DNA of 6,342 nt from Flavobacteriaceae bacterium UBA6231 (GTDB lineage Bacteria > Bacteroidota > Bacteroidia > Flavobacteriales > Flavobacteriaceae): positions 1 to 6,342 of the forward strand of contig DJWL01000075.1 of assembly GCA_002441545.1 (NCBI GenBank). The letters run 5' to 3'. The translations under genes and the position numbers were made by a program. Below, one piece after another: positions 1-6,037 of this stretch (positions are counted from its first letter, which is position 1; the number at the start of each line of letters is the position of its first letter). Below the pieces are notes generated by a model, which ran no database searches, had not been told where the DNA came from, and saw only the letters and a program-made list of their open reading frames with translations.

Positions 1-314
1 AATACCTACGCGATTTAAGTAAAGGAAACCAGAAAAAAGCAGGCATTGTAGCAGCTTTAATAGGTAACCCAGAAGTTATTGTTTTAGACGAGCCTTTTGC
101 TAATTTAGATCCAACCACACAGATTCGTTTAAAACAAATCATAAAAGAGCTAGCCGAAACAAAAGGAGTAACTGTGCTTATTTCAAGTCATGATTTAATG
201 CATGTTACTGATGTTTGCGAACGCATTGTAGTTCTAGAAAAAGGAGAAATTATAAAGGACCTTGCAACTAATGAGGCGACTCTAAAAGAGCTTGAAGCTC
301 ACTTTGCTAGTTAG
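1..314 (+). CDS. ABC transporter ATP-binding protein, C-terminal part (5' end outside window)
   Basis: This is the C-terminal 103 residues of an ABC-type ATPase, read in the frame whose first full codon is at base 3 and ending with TAG at 312-314. Visible motifs, in the correct order, are the ABC signature LSKGNQ (bases 15-32), Walker B VIVLDEP with the catalytic Glu (75-95), the D-loop NLDP (102-113) and the switch histidine in SSHD (183-194). Walker A must lie upstream of the window. The protein would sit on the cytoplasmic face of the inner membrane and power a permease, which is not visible here. The LSKGNQ form of the signature is common in ABC-2 type exporters, but the substrate cannot be inferred. 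The C-terminal tail after the H-loop is short, so there is no extra regulatory domain. The ATPase assignment is certain; the specific transporter is unknown. Confidence 0.93.
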   Translation, partial: YLRDLSKGNQKKAGIVAALIGNPEVIVLDEPFANLDPTTQIRLKQIIKELAETKGVTVLISSHDLMHVTDVCERIVVLEKGEIIKDLATNEATLKELEAHFAS

Positions 315-376
315 CACTTTATCCAAAAGTTGTTTCGTTTTATAGGTTAATCAAAAAAGATGCTTATTTTTACCTT

Positions 377-393
377 TTACATAATATATGTAA
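377..393. repeat. Perfect inverted repeat upstream of sprE, possible operator
   Basis: TTACATA (377-383) and TATGTAA (387-393) are exact reverse complements separated by ATA, 36 bases before the sprE start. The repeat overlaps the end of TACCTTTT (371-378), which is one base off the Bacteroidota -7 consensus TANNTTTG, so a transcription start there would fall inside the repeat. However, no TTG/TTTG -33 element lies at the expected distance, so the promoter is weakly supported. The repeat could bind a dimeric regulator or be chance in AT-rich DNA. The rest of the 315-429 gap shows no other gene, RNA or clear terminator. Confidence 0.3.
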
Positions 394-429
394 GAGTTTA
401 TAGTTATTATTAGACTTAATAAACAGGTA

Positions 430-2994
430 TTGAAAACATCATTCAAATTCATACTAATAGTAGTAATATCTTCTGTTTTAGTAACGAGTTGTTCGCGAAA
501 AAAAAACAGTTTTATAAATCGCAATTTTCATGCTGTTACTGCAGAATATAACGCGCTATATAATGGTTATTTAGCTTTAGAAGAAGGTAGAAAGACCCTT
601 AATGATGCATACAGTGATAATTATTGGGATATTTTGCCCATAGAGCGTATGCAGATTAGTGAAGAGATTATACTTCCTGGTCAATCTAAAAATGAAAATT
701 TTAACAGAGCTGAAGAAAAGGCTGTTAAAGCCATTCAAAAGCACAGTATGAATCTTCAGGGTAAAGAAAAAAACCCTCAAATTGATGAAGCTTATTTGCT
801 TTTAGGGAAAGCCCGATATTTTGATCAACGTTTTGTGCCCGCATTAGAAGCTTTCAATTATATTCTTTATAAATATCCAGCAAGTGATAAAATTAATCAG
901 GCTAAAATTTGGAGAGAAAAAACCAATATTCGTCTTGATAATGATGAATTGGCTATAAAAAATCTTAAACGCCTTTTAGAGAGTGAAGAATTAAATAGTC
1001 AAGATTTGGCAGACGCTACATCTATGTTAGCTCAAGCATATTTAAACACAAAATCTGTTGATAGTGCCATCACTCAATTAGAAATTGCTTCAAATAACAC
1101 TAAAAGTAACGATGAACGCGGTAGATATCGTTTTATACAAGGACAACTTTATAACACCTTAGGTAAAAAAGACAGTGCTAATATCGCTTTCGATAAGGTT
1201 ATTGAACTCAATAGAAAGACACCTCGCATTTATTTGATTAGTGCACAACTGGAAAAGATTAAAAATTTTGATTATGAAAATGGCGATAAATTAGCTTGTT
1301 CAGAATTGTTAACCAAGCTTGAAGAAGACAGAGAAAACAGGCCATTTCTTGATAAAATATATCATCAAATAGGTGAATATCACCGAAATAATAAATCGGA
1401 GTATTTAGCTATTTCGTATTATAATAAGTCATTACGAACCAACTCTAGAGACAAACAATTAATGGCCAGAAACTATCAAATTCTTGGAGATATTAGTTTT
1501 GATAATTCTATTTATAAAGAAGCCGGTGCTTATTATGATAGTACGATGACTAATTTAGTGGTTGATTCAAAACCCTATCGTATTATAAAACGCAAAAGAG
1601 ACAACCTTGAAGACGTTATTTATTATGAAGGTATTGCTCAGGTTAACGATAGTATTTTAAACTTGGTTAATTTATCTGAAGAAGATAGAATTGCATTTTT
1701 TGATACTTATATAGAAAAATTAAAAGTTAAAGCTGAAGAAGAAAAGCAAAAACAAGAAATAGCAAAACAAAATACAGGATTAATTACAGTTAACAATACT
1801 CTTGGCGGAACAAACCCCATGACTCCAAGAGGAGGAGGTTTACCTAATCAAGAAAGCGTGTTTTATTTTTATAATCCAACAACAGTTGCTTACGGTAAAA
1901 ATGAATTTGTTAAAATTTGGGGAAACAGAGCCTCAGAAGACGATTGGAGATGGTCAAGTAAAGGAAAAACAAATGCAGCAGCAAATGATTTAAGCAGTGA
2001 AGTATTTGCAGATGCTACGGTAGATGAATTGTATAACCCAGAATTTTATATTTCAAAAATTCCAACTGAAACAAAAGAAATTGATAGCATTTCTAAAGAA
2101 AGAAACTATGCTTACTACCAATTAGGATTGATTTATAAAGAAAAATTTAAAGAATATGAATTGGCAAAAAACAAGTTTGAAACAGTTCTAAAAAGCAATC
2201 CAGAAAACAGATTAATACTGCCTTCTAAATATAATCTATATAAAATTTACGAATTATTGGGGCAAGGCGATGAAGCATCAATAGCAAAAAATGATATTAT
2301 TTCTAACTTTCCAGATTCTAGGTATGCTACCATTTTAAACAATCCAGAATTGGCAACTTTAAAAGACGAAAACAGTTCGGAAAGCATTTATGAAAGTATT
2401 TATCAATTGCATGAAAACCAAGAATATGCTGAGGTTATATCAAAATGCGAAACCTATATTAATGCCTTTGATGGCGAACCAATTGTTCCAAAGTTAGAAC
2501 TTTTAAAAGCAACGGCTACAGGACGTTTGTTTGGATTTGAGCCATATAGTAAAGCTATAAATTATATAGCAATAACTTATGCCAATACACCTGAAGGACA
2601 ACAAGCTCAAGAAATTGAATCTAAAATGTTGCCAAATGTTCAAAGCAAAGAATTTGTTTTAGATAGCGTTGCTAATAATTATAAAGTGGTTTTTCAATTT
2701 GATAAAACTGAAATATCTCAAATTAAAACGTTTCAAGACACTTTAAATAAGGTTTTGAAAAACATTAAATATTATGATTTATCATCATCTCTTGATGTGT
2801 ATAATCCAGAAACAACTTTTGTAATTGTTCATGGCTTAAAAAACAAAGTAGTTGCTAAAACCTTTGACCAACTATTAGCTAAAGAAGATAAAAAGAAAAT
2901 TAATAAATCCTATTTTGTAATATCCTCACCTAATTACCAAATTATTCAAATTCATAAGAATTTAGAAGCCTATTTAAGTACAGATAATAACTAA
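430..2994 (+). CDS. sprE: Type IX secretion / gliding motility TPR lipoprotein SprE (PorW)
   Basis: This 854-residue lipoprotein is a predicted periplasm-facing component of the type IX secretion system, which exports adhesins and enzymes across the outer membrane and is needed for gliding in Flavobacteriaceae. Residues 1-20 are a lipoprotein signal peptide with lipobox V18-T19-S20 before the lipidated C21. Residues of about 30-400 are helical tetratricopeptide-like repeats (for example around 117-150, 195-220, 235-260 and 308-375). A charged K/E/Q linker (about 428-448) leads to a Gly/Pro-rich stretch, then an aromatic block at 477-509 (FYFYNPTT, VKIWGNR, DWRWS) that I recall as typical of SprE/PorW. 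More TPR-like repeats follow (555-630) and a C-terminal domain (about 735-850). The start is TTG: it is the only start codon between the in-frame stop at 391-393 and the signal peptide. The bactofilin gene follows after 11 bases, suggesting co-transcription. The assignment rests on recalled family features and length, not on a search. Confidence 0.88.
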   Translation: MKTSFKFILIVVISSVLVTSCSRKKNSFINRNFHAVTAEYNALYNGYLALEEGRKTLNDAYSDNYWDILPIERMQISEEIILPGQSKNENFNRAEEKAVKAIQKHSMNLQGKEKNPQIDEAYLLLGKARYFDQRFVPALEAFNYILYKYPASDKINQAKIWREKTNIRLDNDELAIKNLKRLLESEELNSQDLADATSMLAQAYLNTKSVDSAITQLEIASNNTKSNDERGRYRFIQGQLYNTLGKKDSANIAFDKVIELNRKTPRIYLISAQLEKIKNFDYENGDKLACSELLTKLEEDRENRPFLDKIYHQIGEYHRNNKSEYLAISYYNKSLRTNSRDKQLMARNYQILGDISFDNSIYKEAGAYYDSTMTNLVVDSKPYRIIKRKRDNLEDVIYYEGIAQVNDSILNLVNLSEEDRIAFFDTYIEKLKVKAEEEKQKQEIAKQNTGLITVNNTLGGTNPMTPRGGGLPNQESVFYFYNPTTVAYGKNEFVKIWGNRASEDDWRWSSKGKTNAAANDLSSEVFADATVDELYNPEFYISKIPTETKEIDSISKERNYAYYQLGLIYKEKFKEYELAKNKFETVLKSNPENRLILPSKYNLYKIYELLGQGDEASIAKNDIISNFPDSRYATILNNPELATLKDENSSESIYESIYQLHENQEYAEVISKCETYINAFDGEPIVPKLELLKATATGRLFGFEPYSKAINYIAITYANTPEGQQAQEIESKMLPNVQSKEFVLDSVANNYKVVFQFDKTEISQIKTFQDTLNKVLKNIKYYDLSSSLDVYNPETTFVIVHGLKNKVVAKTFDQLLAKEDKKKINKSYFVISSPNYQIIQIHKNLEAYLSTDNN

Positions 2995-3005
2995 TTAATA
3001 GCATT

Positions 3006-3425
3006 ATGTTCTCAGATAATAAAAAAGCAAAACACATGGAAGAGTCAACATCGAGTCAAAATATTATTGCTCAAGGAACCAAAATTAATGGCGATTTTAA
3101 TAGCGAAGGTGATTTTAGAATAGATGGCACCGTTGAAGGCAATATAAAAACAACTGGTAAAGTTGTAGTGGGTAAATCTGGTTTTATAAAAGGAACATTA
3201 CAAGGTACCGATGCCCATTTTGAAGGAAAATTTTCTGGAAAGTTAAGTTTATCGGGTATGCTAACTTTAAAATCAACAGCACATATTGACGGAGAGGTTG
3301 TGGTTGGCAAACTTGCTGTTGAACCTGGAGCCGCATTTAATGTAACATGCATTATGAAAGGAACTGTTAAAGAAATGAATAAAGGTGGACAACAAAGAGA
3401 GCAAGAAACCGGGAAAACAGCTTAA
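3006..3425 (+). CDS. Bactofilin (polymer-forming cytoskeletal protein)
   Basis: This 139-residue protein belongs to the bactofilin family, which polymerises without nucleotide into filaments or scaffolds, often on the inner face of the membrane, and helps localise cell-envelope enzymes. Residues of about 20-125 form the right-handed beta-helix core, seen as regularly spaced short strands with Gly and alternating hydrophobic positions (GDFRIDGTVEGNI, GKVVVGKSGFIKG, FEGKFSGKL, AHIDGEVVVGKL). The flanks are short, charged and probably disordered. I chose the ATG at 3006 rather than the one at 3036 because the N-terminus then begins MFSDNKKAK; characterised bactofilins use a short peptide starting MF plus basic residues for membrane binding. 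The gene lies 11 bases after sprE, and its last 41 bases also encode the start of the AtpZ-family protein. The cellular role here is unknown: cell shape, or positioning of envelope machinery, are possibilities. Confidence 0.92.
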   Translation: MFSDNKKAKHMEESTSSQNIIAQGTKINGDFNSEGDFRIDGTVEGNIKTTGKVVVGKSGFIKGTLQGTDAHFEGKFSGKLSLSGMLTLKSTAHIDGEVVVGKLAVEPGAAFNVTCIMKGTVKEMNKGGQQREQETGKTA

Positions 3426-3615
3426 AAATGTTGCGGCTCTTTCTGGAATTGCTATTCAAATGGGTGTTACTATCTATTTATTTGTGCTTCTAGGAAAATG
3501 GTTGGACACCAAATTTAACAATGGAGACAAGCTTTTTATTATTATCATGACACTATTGGGAGTAGGTATTTCACTATACGCAGTTATTAAGCAAGTTAAT
3601 AGAATAAAATATTAA
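3385..3615 (+). CDS. atpZ: AtpZ/AtpI-family protein (ATP synthase gene 1 family)
   Basis: This small membrane protein of 76 residues has two predicted transmembrane helices (about 18-37 and 50-70) joined by a short polar loop. The family features are visible: SGIAIQMG at the start of helix 1, then GKWLDTKF at its end, and a Gly-rich second helix (LLGVGISLY). Relatives encoded next to atp operons are implicated in ATP synthase assembly or in Mg2+/Ca2+ supply; the exact role in Bacteroidota is not established. The start is GTG at 3385, the first possible start after the in-frame TGA at 3376-3378; the next ATG (3463) would remove most of helix 1. The gene therefore overlaps the bactofilin gene by 41 bases in another frame, and its stop overlaps the next start by one base (TAATG). 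Both arrangements suggest translational coupling. Confidence 0.88.
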   Translation: MDNKESKKPGKQLKNVAALSGIAIQMGVTIYLFVLLGKWLDTKFNNGDKLFIIIMTLLGVGISLYAVIKQVNRIKY

Positions 3616-4001
3616 TGAGTAATCCTTTTATACGTTTTGCTATAAAGGCAACGGTTATTTTAACAGTTGCTTTTTGTATTCATGTTGCAGTTTTATATGT
3701 TTTTAAACTACCACTATTTGAAAATAAAATTGTACTATCATATGTAGTTAACCTGCTATTGGTTGTTATTATTTTTGGGCTCTTATATCTTTCCAAAAGA
3801 AAGTTTAAAGACCAGTTGGGGTTTTTATTTATAGCAGGAAGTGCATTAAAATTTGGTGTGTTTTTTGTTGTTTTCTATCCTTTTTTTAAGCTTGACAATC
3901 ACATTTCTAAATTCGAGTTTGCAGCTTTTTTTGTGCCTTATGGTTTAGGTTTAATTTTAGAAACAATTAGTCTTGTTAAATGGCTAAATAAGTTAGATTA
4001 A
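3615..4001 (+). CDS. Four-helix membrane protein, DUF6168-like, probable ATP synthase assembly factor
   Basis: This is a 128-residue, very hydrophobic protein with four predicted membrane helices (about 8-30, 38-59, 68-90 and 100-122). A basic loop after helix 2 (SKRKFKD) suggests that this side faces the cytoplasm. I recognise it as the small uncharacterised protein found between the AtpZ gene and atpB in many Flavobacteriia (DUF6168 by memory). Its length, four-helix layout and position just before atpB match AtpI of Proteobacteria, which helps assemble the c-ring, but no sequence similarity can be claimed by eye. A single acidic residue, E116, lies within helix 4, and a conserved-looking PYGLGLILE stretch precedes it. 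The ATG overlaps the upstream TAA by one base. The function is inferred from context only. Confidence 0.8.
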   Translation: MSNPFIRFAIKATVILTVAFCIHVAVLYVFKLPLFENKIVLSYVVNLLLVVIIFGLLYLSKRKFKDQLGFLFIAGSALKFGVFFVVFYPFFKLDNHISKFEFAAFFVPYGLGLILETISLVKWLNKLD

Positions 4002-4030
4002 AAGTCGCATAATATCCATCAAATTAAACC

Positions 4031-4083
4031 TTTGAAATAAAATAAAAATTTATTTTTGTTTTTGAGATAAAACCATACCTTTG
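4031..4083 (+). promoter_or_regulatory. Promoter(s) of the atpBEFH genes, Bacteroidota type
   Basis: The best match is TTTG at 4055-4058, a 17-base spacer, then TACCTTTG at 4076-4083, which fits the Bacteroidota sigma factor consensus TTTG / TANNTTTG exactly. Transcription would start near 4090, leaving a leader of about 28 bases before the atpB ATG. A second possible promoter overlaps it: TTTG at 4031-4034, 16 bases, then TATTTTTG at 4051-4058, whose end is the -33 element of the first. The promoter separates the ATP synthase subunit genes from the upstream sprE-bactofilin-atpZ-DUF6168 set, which may still read through. This is a motif match, not a mapped start. Confidence 0.7.
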
Positions 4084-4117
4084 CAGGAATTTTTAAGCCA
4101 CTATTAGTTAGAGTGAT

Positions 4118-5221
4118 ATGCGTGTAAAAACATATTTAAAATCAATTACATTATTCCTGTTTTTATTAACCTTTATGTCGTATGGGCAAGAGGGTCATAC
4201 AGAAGAACAATTACTTGAAGGAACAAAAACTGATAAAGAAGCAGAAATAAAAGAATATATTCTGCATCACTTAAAAGACTCTTATGATTTTGGACTGTAT
4301 TCATATACAACAGATCAAGAAGAGACTAAGCATATTGGGTTTCCTTTACCTGTAATACTTTGGGATAATGGTTTAAAAGTGTTTTTATCTTCTAAATTTC
4401 ATCATGGTGAAGAAGTAGCTGAAGTTGGAGGTAATTATTATAAAGTTTATCATTCAAAAATTTATAAAGTTGATGGCCGGAATGGAGAGATAAATGAAGA
4501 TGAACATCACCACGCTACCAATGAAAAACCATTAGATTTCTCTATTACAAAAAATGTTGTTTTGATTTTTACGGTATTTGCTATTTTGTTTTTTATGTTT
4601 AACCGCATGGCAAAAGCTTATAAAAACAACAATGGGTTGCCAAAAGGAATAGGTCGTATTTTAGAACCAATAGTGTTATATGTAAGGGATGAAATTGCAA
4701 TTCCTAATATTGGCGAAAAGCACTATAAAAAATATATGAGTTATTTGTTAACCGTATTCTTCTTTGTTTGGGTTGTGAATCTTTTTGGTTTAACACCAAT
4801 AGGAATGAATGTTACTAATAATATAGCTGTAACCTTATGTTTGGCTCTTATCACCTATATTATTACAACATTTTCTGGAAACAAAAACTATTGGAAGCAC
4901 ATCTTTTGGATGCCAGGAGTTCCTGTTCCTATGAAAATTATTTTAGCGCCTATTGAATTATTAGGAACTTTTATAAAACCATTTGCGTTAATGATTCGTT
5001 TGTATGCAAACATTACAGCAGGACATATTGTGTTAATGAGTATCATTGGAATGATGTTTATTTTTAATAACTGGATTGGTAGTTCATTATCATTTGTTTT
5101 AGCGTTTGTTTTAGCAATTTTAGAACTGTTAGTAGCGGTATTACAAGCCTATATTTTTACAGTGCTTTCTGCTTTATACTTTGGTATGGCGGTTGAAGAG
5201 CATCATGATGAAGCACATTAA
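4118..5221 (+). CDS. atpB: F0F1 ATP synthase subunit a
   Basis: Subunit a forms the two half-channels through which ions reach and leave the c-ring in the inner membrane. The protein has 367 residues, longer than the approximately 270 of E. coli, because it carries a signal peptide (1-23, likely cleaved after S21-Y22-G23) and an extracytoplasmic domain (about 24-140) that is rich in acidic residues and histidines; this extension is usual in Bacteroidota. Membrane helices lie at about 143-162, 207-226, 233-251, 272-312 and 321-355. The essential arginine is R294 in MIRLYANITAGH, equivalent to E. coli R210. N298 matches N214, and Q343 in LQAYIF matches Q252. The E. coli E219/H245 pair is reversed here as H303/E336. 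The C-terminus is again His/Glu rich (EEHHDEAH). It is the first gene after the promoter at 4031-4083. Confidence 0.97.
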   Translation: MRVKTYLKSITLFLFLLTFMSYGQEGHTEEQLLEGTKTDKEAEIKEYILHHLKDSYDFGLYSYTTDQEETKHIGFPLPVILWDNGLKVFLSSKFHHGEEVAEVGGNYYKVYHSKIYKVDGRNGEINEDEHHHATNEKPLDFSITKNVVLIFTVFAILFFMFNRMAKAYKNNNGLPKGIGRILEPIVLYVRDEIAIPNIGEKHYKKYMSYLLTVFFFVWVVNLFGLTPIGMNVTNNIAVTLCLALITYIITTFSGNKNYWKHIFWMPGVPVPMKIILAPIELLGTFIKPFALMIRLYANITAGHIVLMSIIGMMFIFNNWIGSSLSFVLAFVLAILELLVAVLQAYIFTVLSALYFGMAVEEHHDEAH

Positions 5222-5255
5222 TAAATTGAATGTTTAATTTTTAATTATATATATT

Positions 5256-5450
5256 ATGGGAAATATTCCTGAAATCGTTGGAGCAGGTTTAATCGTAATA
5301 GGAGCAGGAATCGGAATCGGTAAGATTGGTGGTTCAGCTATGGAAGCTATTGCACGTCAACCAGAAGCTACTGGAAAAATTCAAACCGCTATGCTTATTG
5401 CAGCAGCGTTGATTGAAGGTATTGCCTTTGCAGCTTTATTTGCAAAGTAA
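5256..5450 (+). CDS. atpE: F0F1 ATP synthase subunit c
   Basis: This is the c-ring proteolipid, a 64-residue hairpin of two membrane helices (about 5-32 and 41-62) joined by the cytoplasmic RQPEA loop (34-38) that contacts F1. Helix 1 carries the Gly-rich packing motif GAGIGIGKIGG (16-26). The ion-carrying carboxylate is E54 in helix 2. Aligned to the Na+-type subunit of Ilyobacter, the Na+ ligands Gln32 and Ser66 correspond to I21 and G55 here, so the site should bind protons. At 64 residues it is shorter than most c subunits (about 70-90) but appears complete. The gene starts 34 bases after atpB with no Shine-Dalgarno sequence; the leader is almost entirely A/T and ends TATTATGG, as does that of atpF. 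A strong hairpin follows directly. Confidence 0.97.
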   Translation: MGNIPEIVGAGLIVIGAGIGIGKIGGSAMEAIARQPEATGKIQTAMLIAAALIEGIAFAALFAK

Positions 5451-5458
5451 AACACACA

Positions 5459-5495
5459 AAAGAACAGCTTTAACGGTTGGTTATAGCTGTTCTTT
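5459..5495 (+). promoter_or_regulatory. Hairpin between atpE and atpF (partial terminator or mRNA processing/stability element)
   Basis: AAAGAACAGCT (5459-5469) pairs perfectly with AGCTGTTCTTT (5485-5495). Inside it, TAAC (5471-5474) pairs with GTTA (5480-5483) after a single T-T mismatch, leaving a five-base loop GGTTG. The hairpin begins 8 bases after the atpE stop and ends 35 bases before the atpF start. The tail after it (AAATTAAAC) lacks a real T-run, so full termination is unlikely. A partial stop, or a 3' barrier that protects the atpB-atpE message, would help supply the many c subunits needed per complex. The structure is seen; its function is inferred. Confidence 0.6.
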
Positions 5496-5530
5496 AAATT
5501 AAACAGAGTTTTTTAGAAATATAATTTATT

Positions 5531-6031
5531 ATGGAAGAATTATTTGGAGGATTTTCTTTAGGGTTGTTTATTTGGCAAGCAATACTCTTTATAGCACTTG
5601 TTTTATTGCTTAAAAAATTCGCTTGGAAACCTATTTTAGATTCAGTTAACGATAGAGAAGAAGGTATTAAAAATGCATTGGATGCTGCGGAAAAAGCAAA
5701 ATTAGAAATGCAAAACCTTCAAGCAGACAATCAAAAATTGTTACAAGAAGCAAGAGCAGAGCGTGAAACTATGTTAAAAGAAGCACGTGACATGAAAAGC
5801 AAAATGATTGAAGATGCTAAAGACGAAGCCAAAACGGCTGCAGGGAAGTTAATTGAACAAGCTCAAGCAGCAATTGAAACAGAAAAGAAAGCAGCTATTG
5901 CCGAATTGAAGTCTCAAGTTGCAAGCTTATCAATTGAGATTGCAGAAAAAGTAATGCGTGAAGAATTATCAAACAAAGACAAACAAGTAAAATTGGTTGA
6001 GTCTATGTTAGGTGAAGCAAAATTAAACTAA
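5531..6031 (+). CDS. atpF: F0F1 ATP synthase subunit b
   Basis: Subunit b is the peripheral stalk that holds F1 against rotation, anchored in the inner membrane with a long cytoplasmic helix. The 166-residue protein has one N-terminal membrane helix (about 8-28, LGLFIWQAILFIALVLLLKKF) followed by the typical WKPILDSVNDREEGI segment (32-46) and a continuous, Ala/Glu/Lys-rich coiled coil to about residue 145, ending in a short delta-binding tail. Length and layout match the usual single b subunit (about 156-170 residues), and no second b' gene is present next to it, so a b homodimer is expected. The ATG at 5531 follows an A/T leader (TTTATTATGG) with no Shine-Dalgarno sequence. The atpH start comes 6 bases after its stop, suggesting tight coupling. 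Confidence 0.97.
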   Translation: MEELFGGFSLGLFIWQAILFIALVLLLKKFAWKPILDSVNDREEGIKNALDAAEKAKLEMQNLQADNQKLLQEARAERETMLKEARDMKSKMIEDAKDEAKTAAGKLIEQAQAAIETEKKAAIAELKSQVASLSIEIAEKVMREELSNKDKQVKLVESMLGEAKLN

Positions 6032-6037
6032 CAATAC

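Noticed and set aside
1..314. Naming the ABC ATPase gldA (gliding ABC transporter)
   Set aside because: Only the conserved C-terminal half is visible and closeness to sprE is not enough to tell GldA from other ABC-2 type ATPases.
577..780. Minus-strand open frame of 67 codons inside sprE
   Set aside because: It lies opposite a well-supported lipoprotein gene, has no family features and reads as the reverse of Lys/Asn/Phe-rich codons; a shadow frame.
2859..2866. AACCTTTG inside sprE as an internal promoter for the bactofilin gene
   Set aside because: The first base of the TANNTTTG consensus is wrong and such matches are common by chance in AT-rich coding DNA.
3071..3352. Minus-strand open frame of 93 codons opposite the bactofilin gene
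   Set aside because: The Ser/Pro/Thr-rich sequence is what the reverse of Gly/Lys beta-helix codons produces; there is no promoter and no recognisable domain.
4039..4056. AAAATAAA / TTTATTTT inverted repeat as a terminator after the DUF6168 gene
   Set aside because: The stem has only A-T pairs and a two-base spacer, so it cannot form a stable RNA hairpin; it lies within promoter elements.
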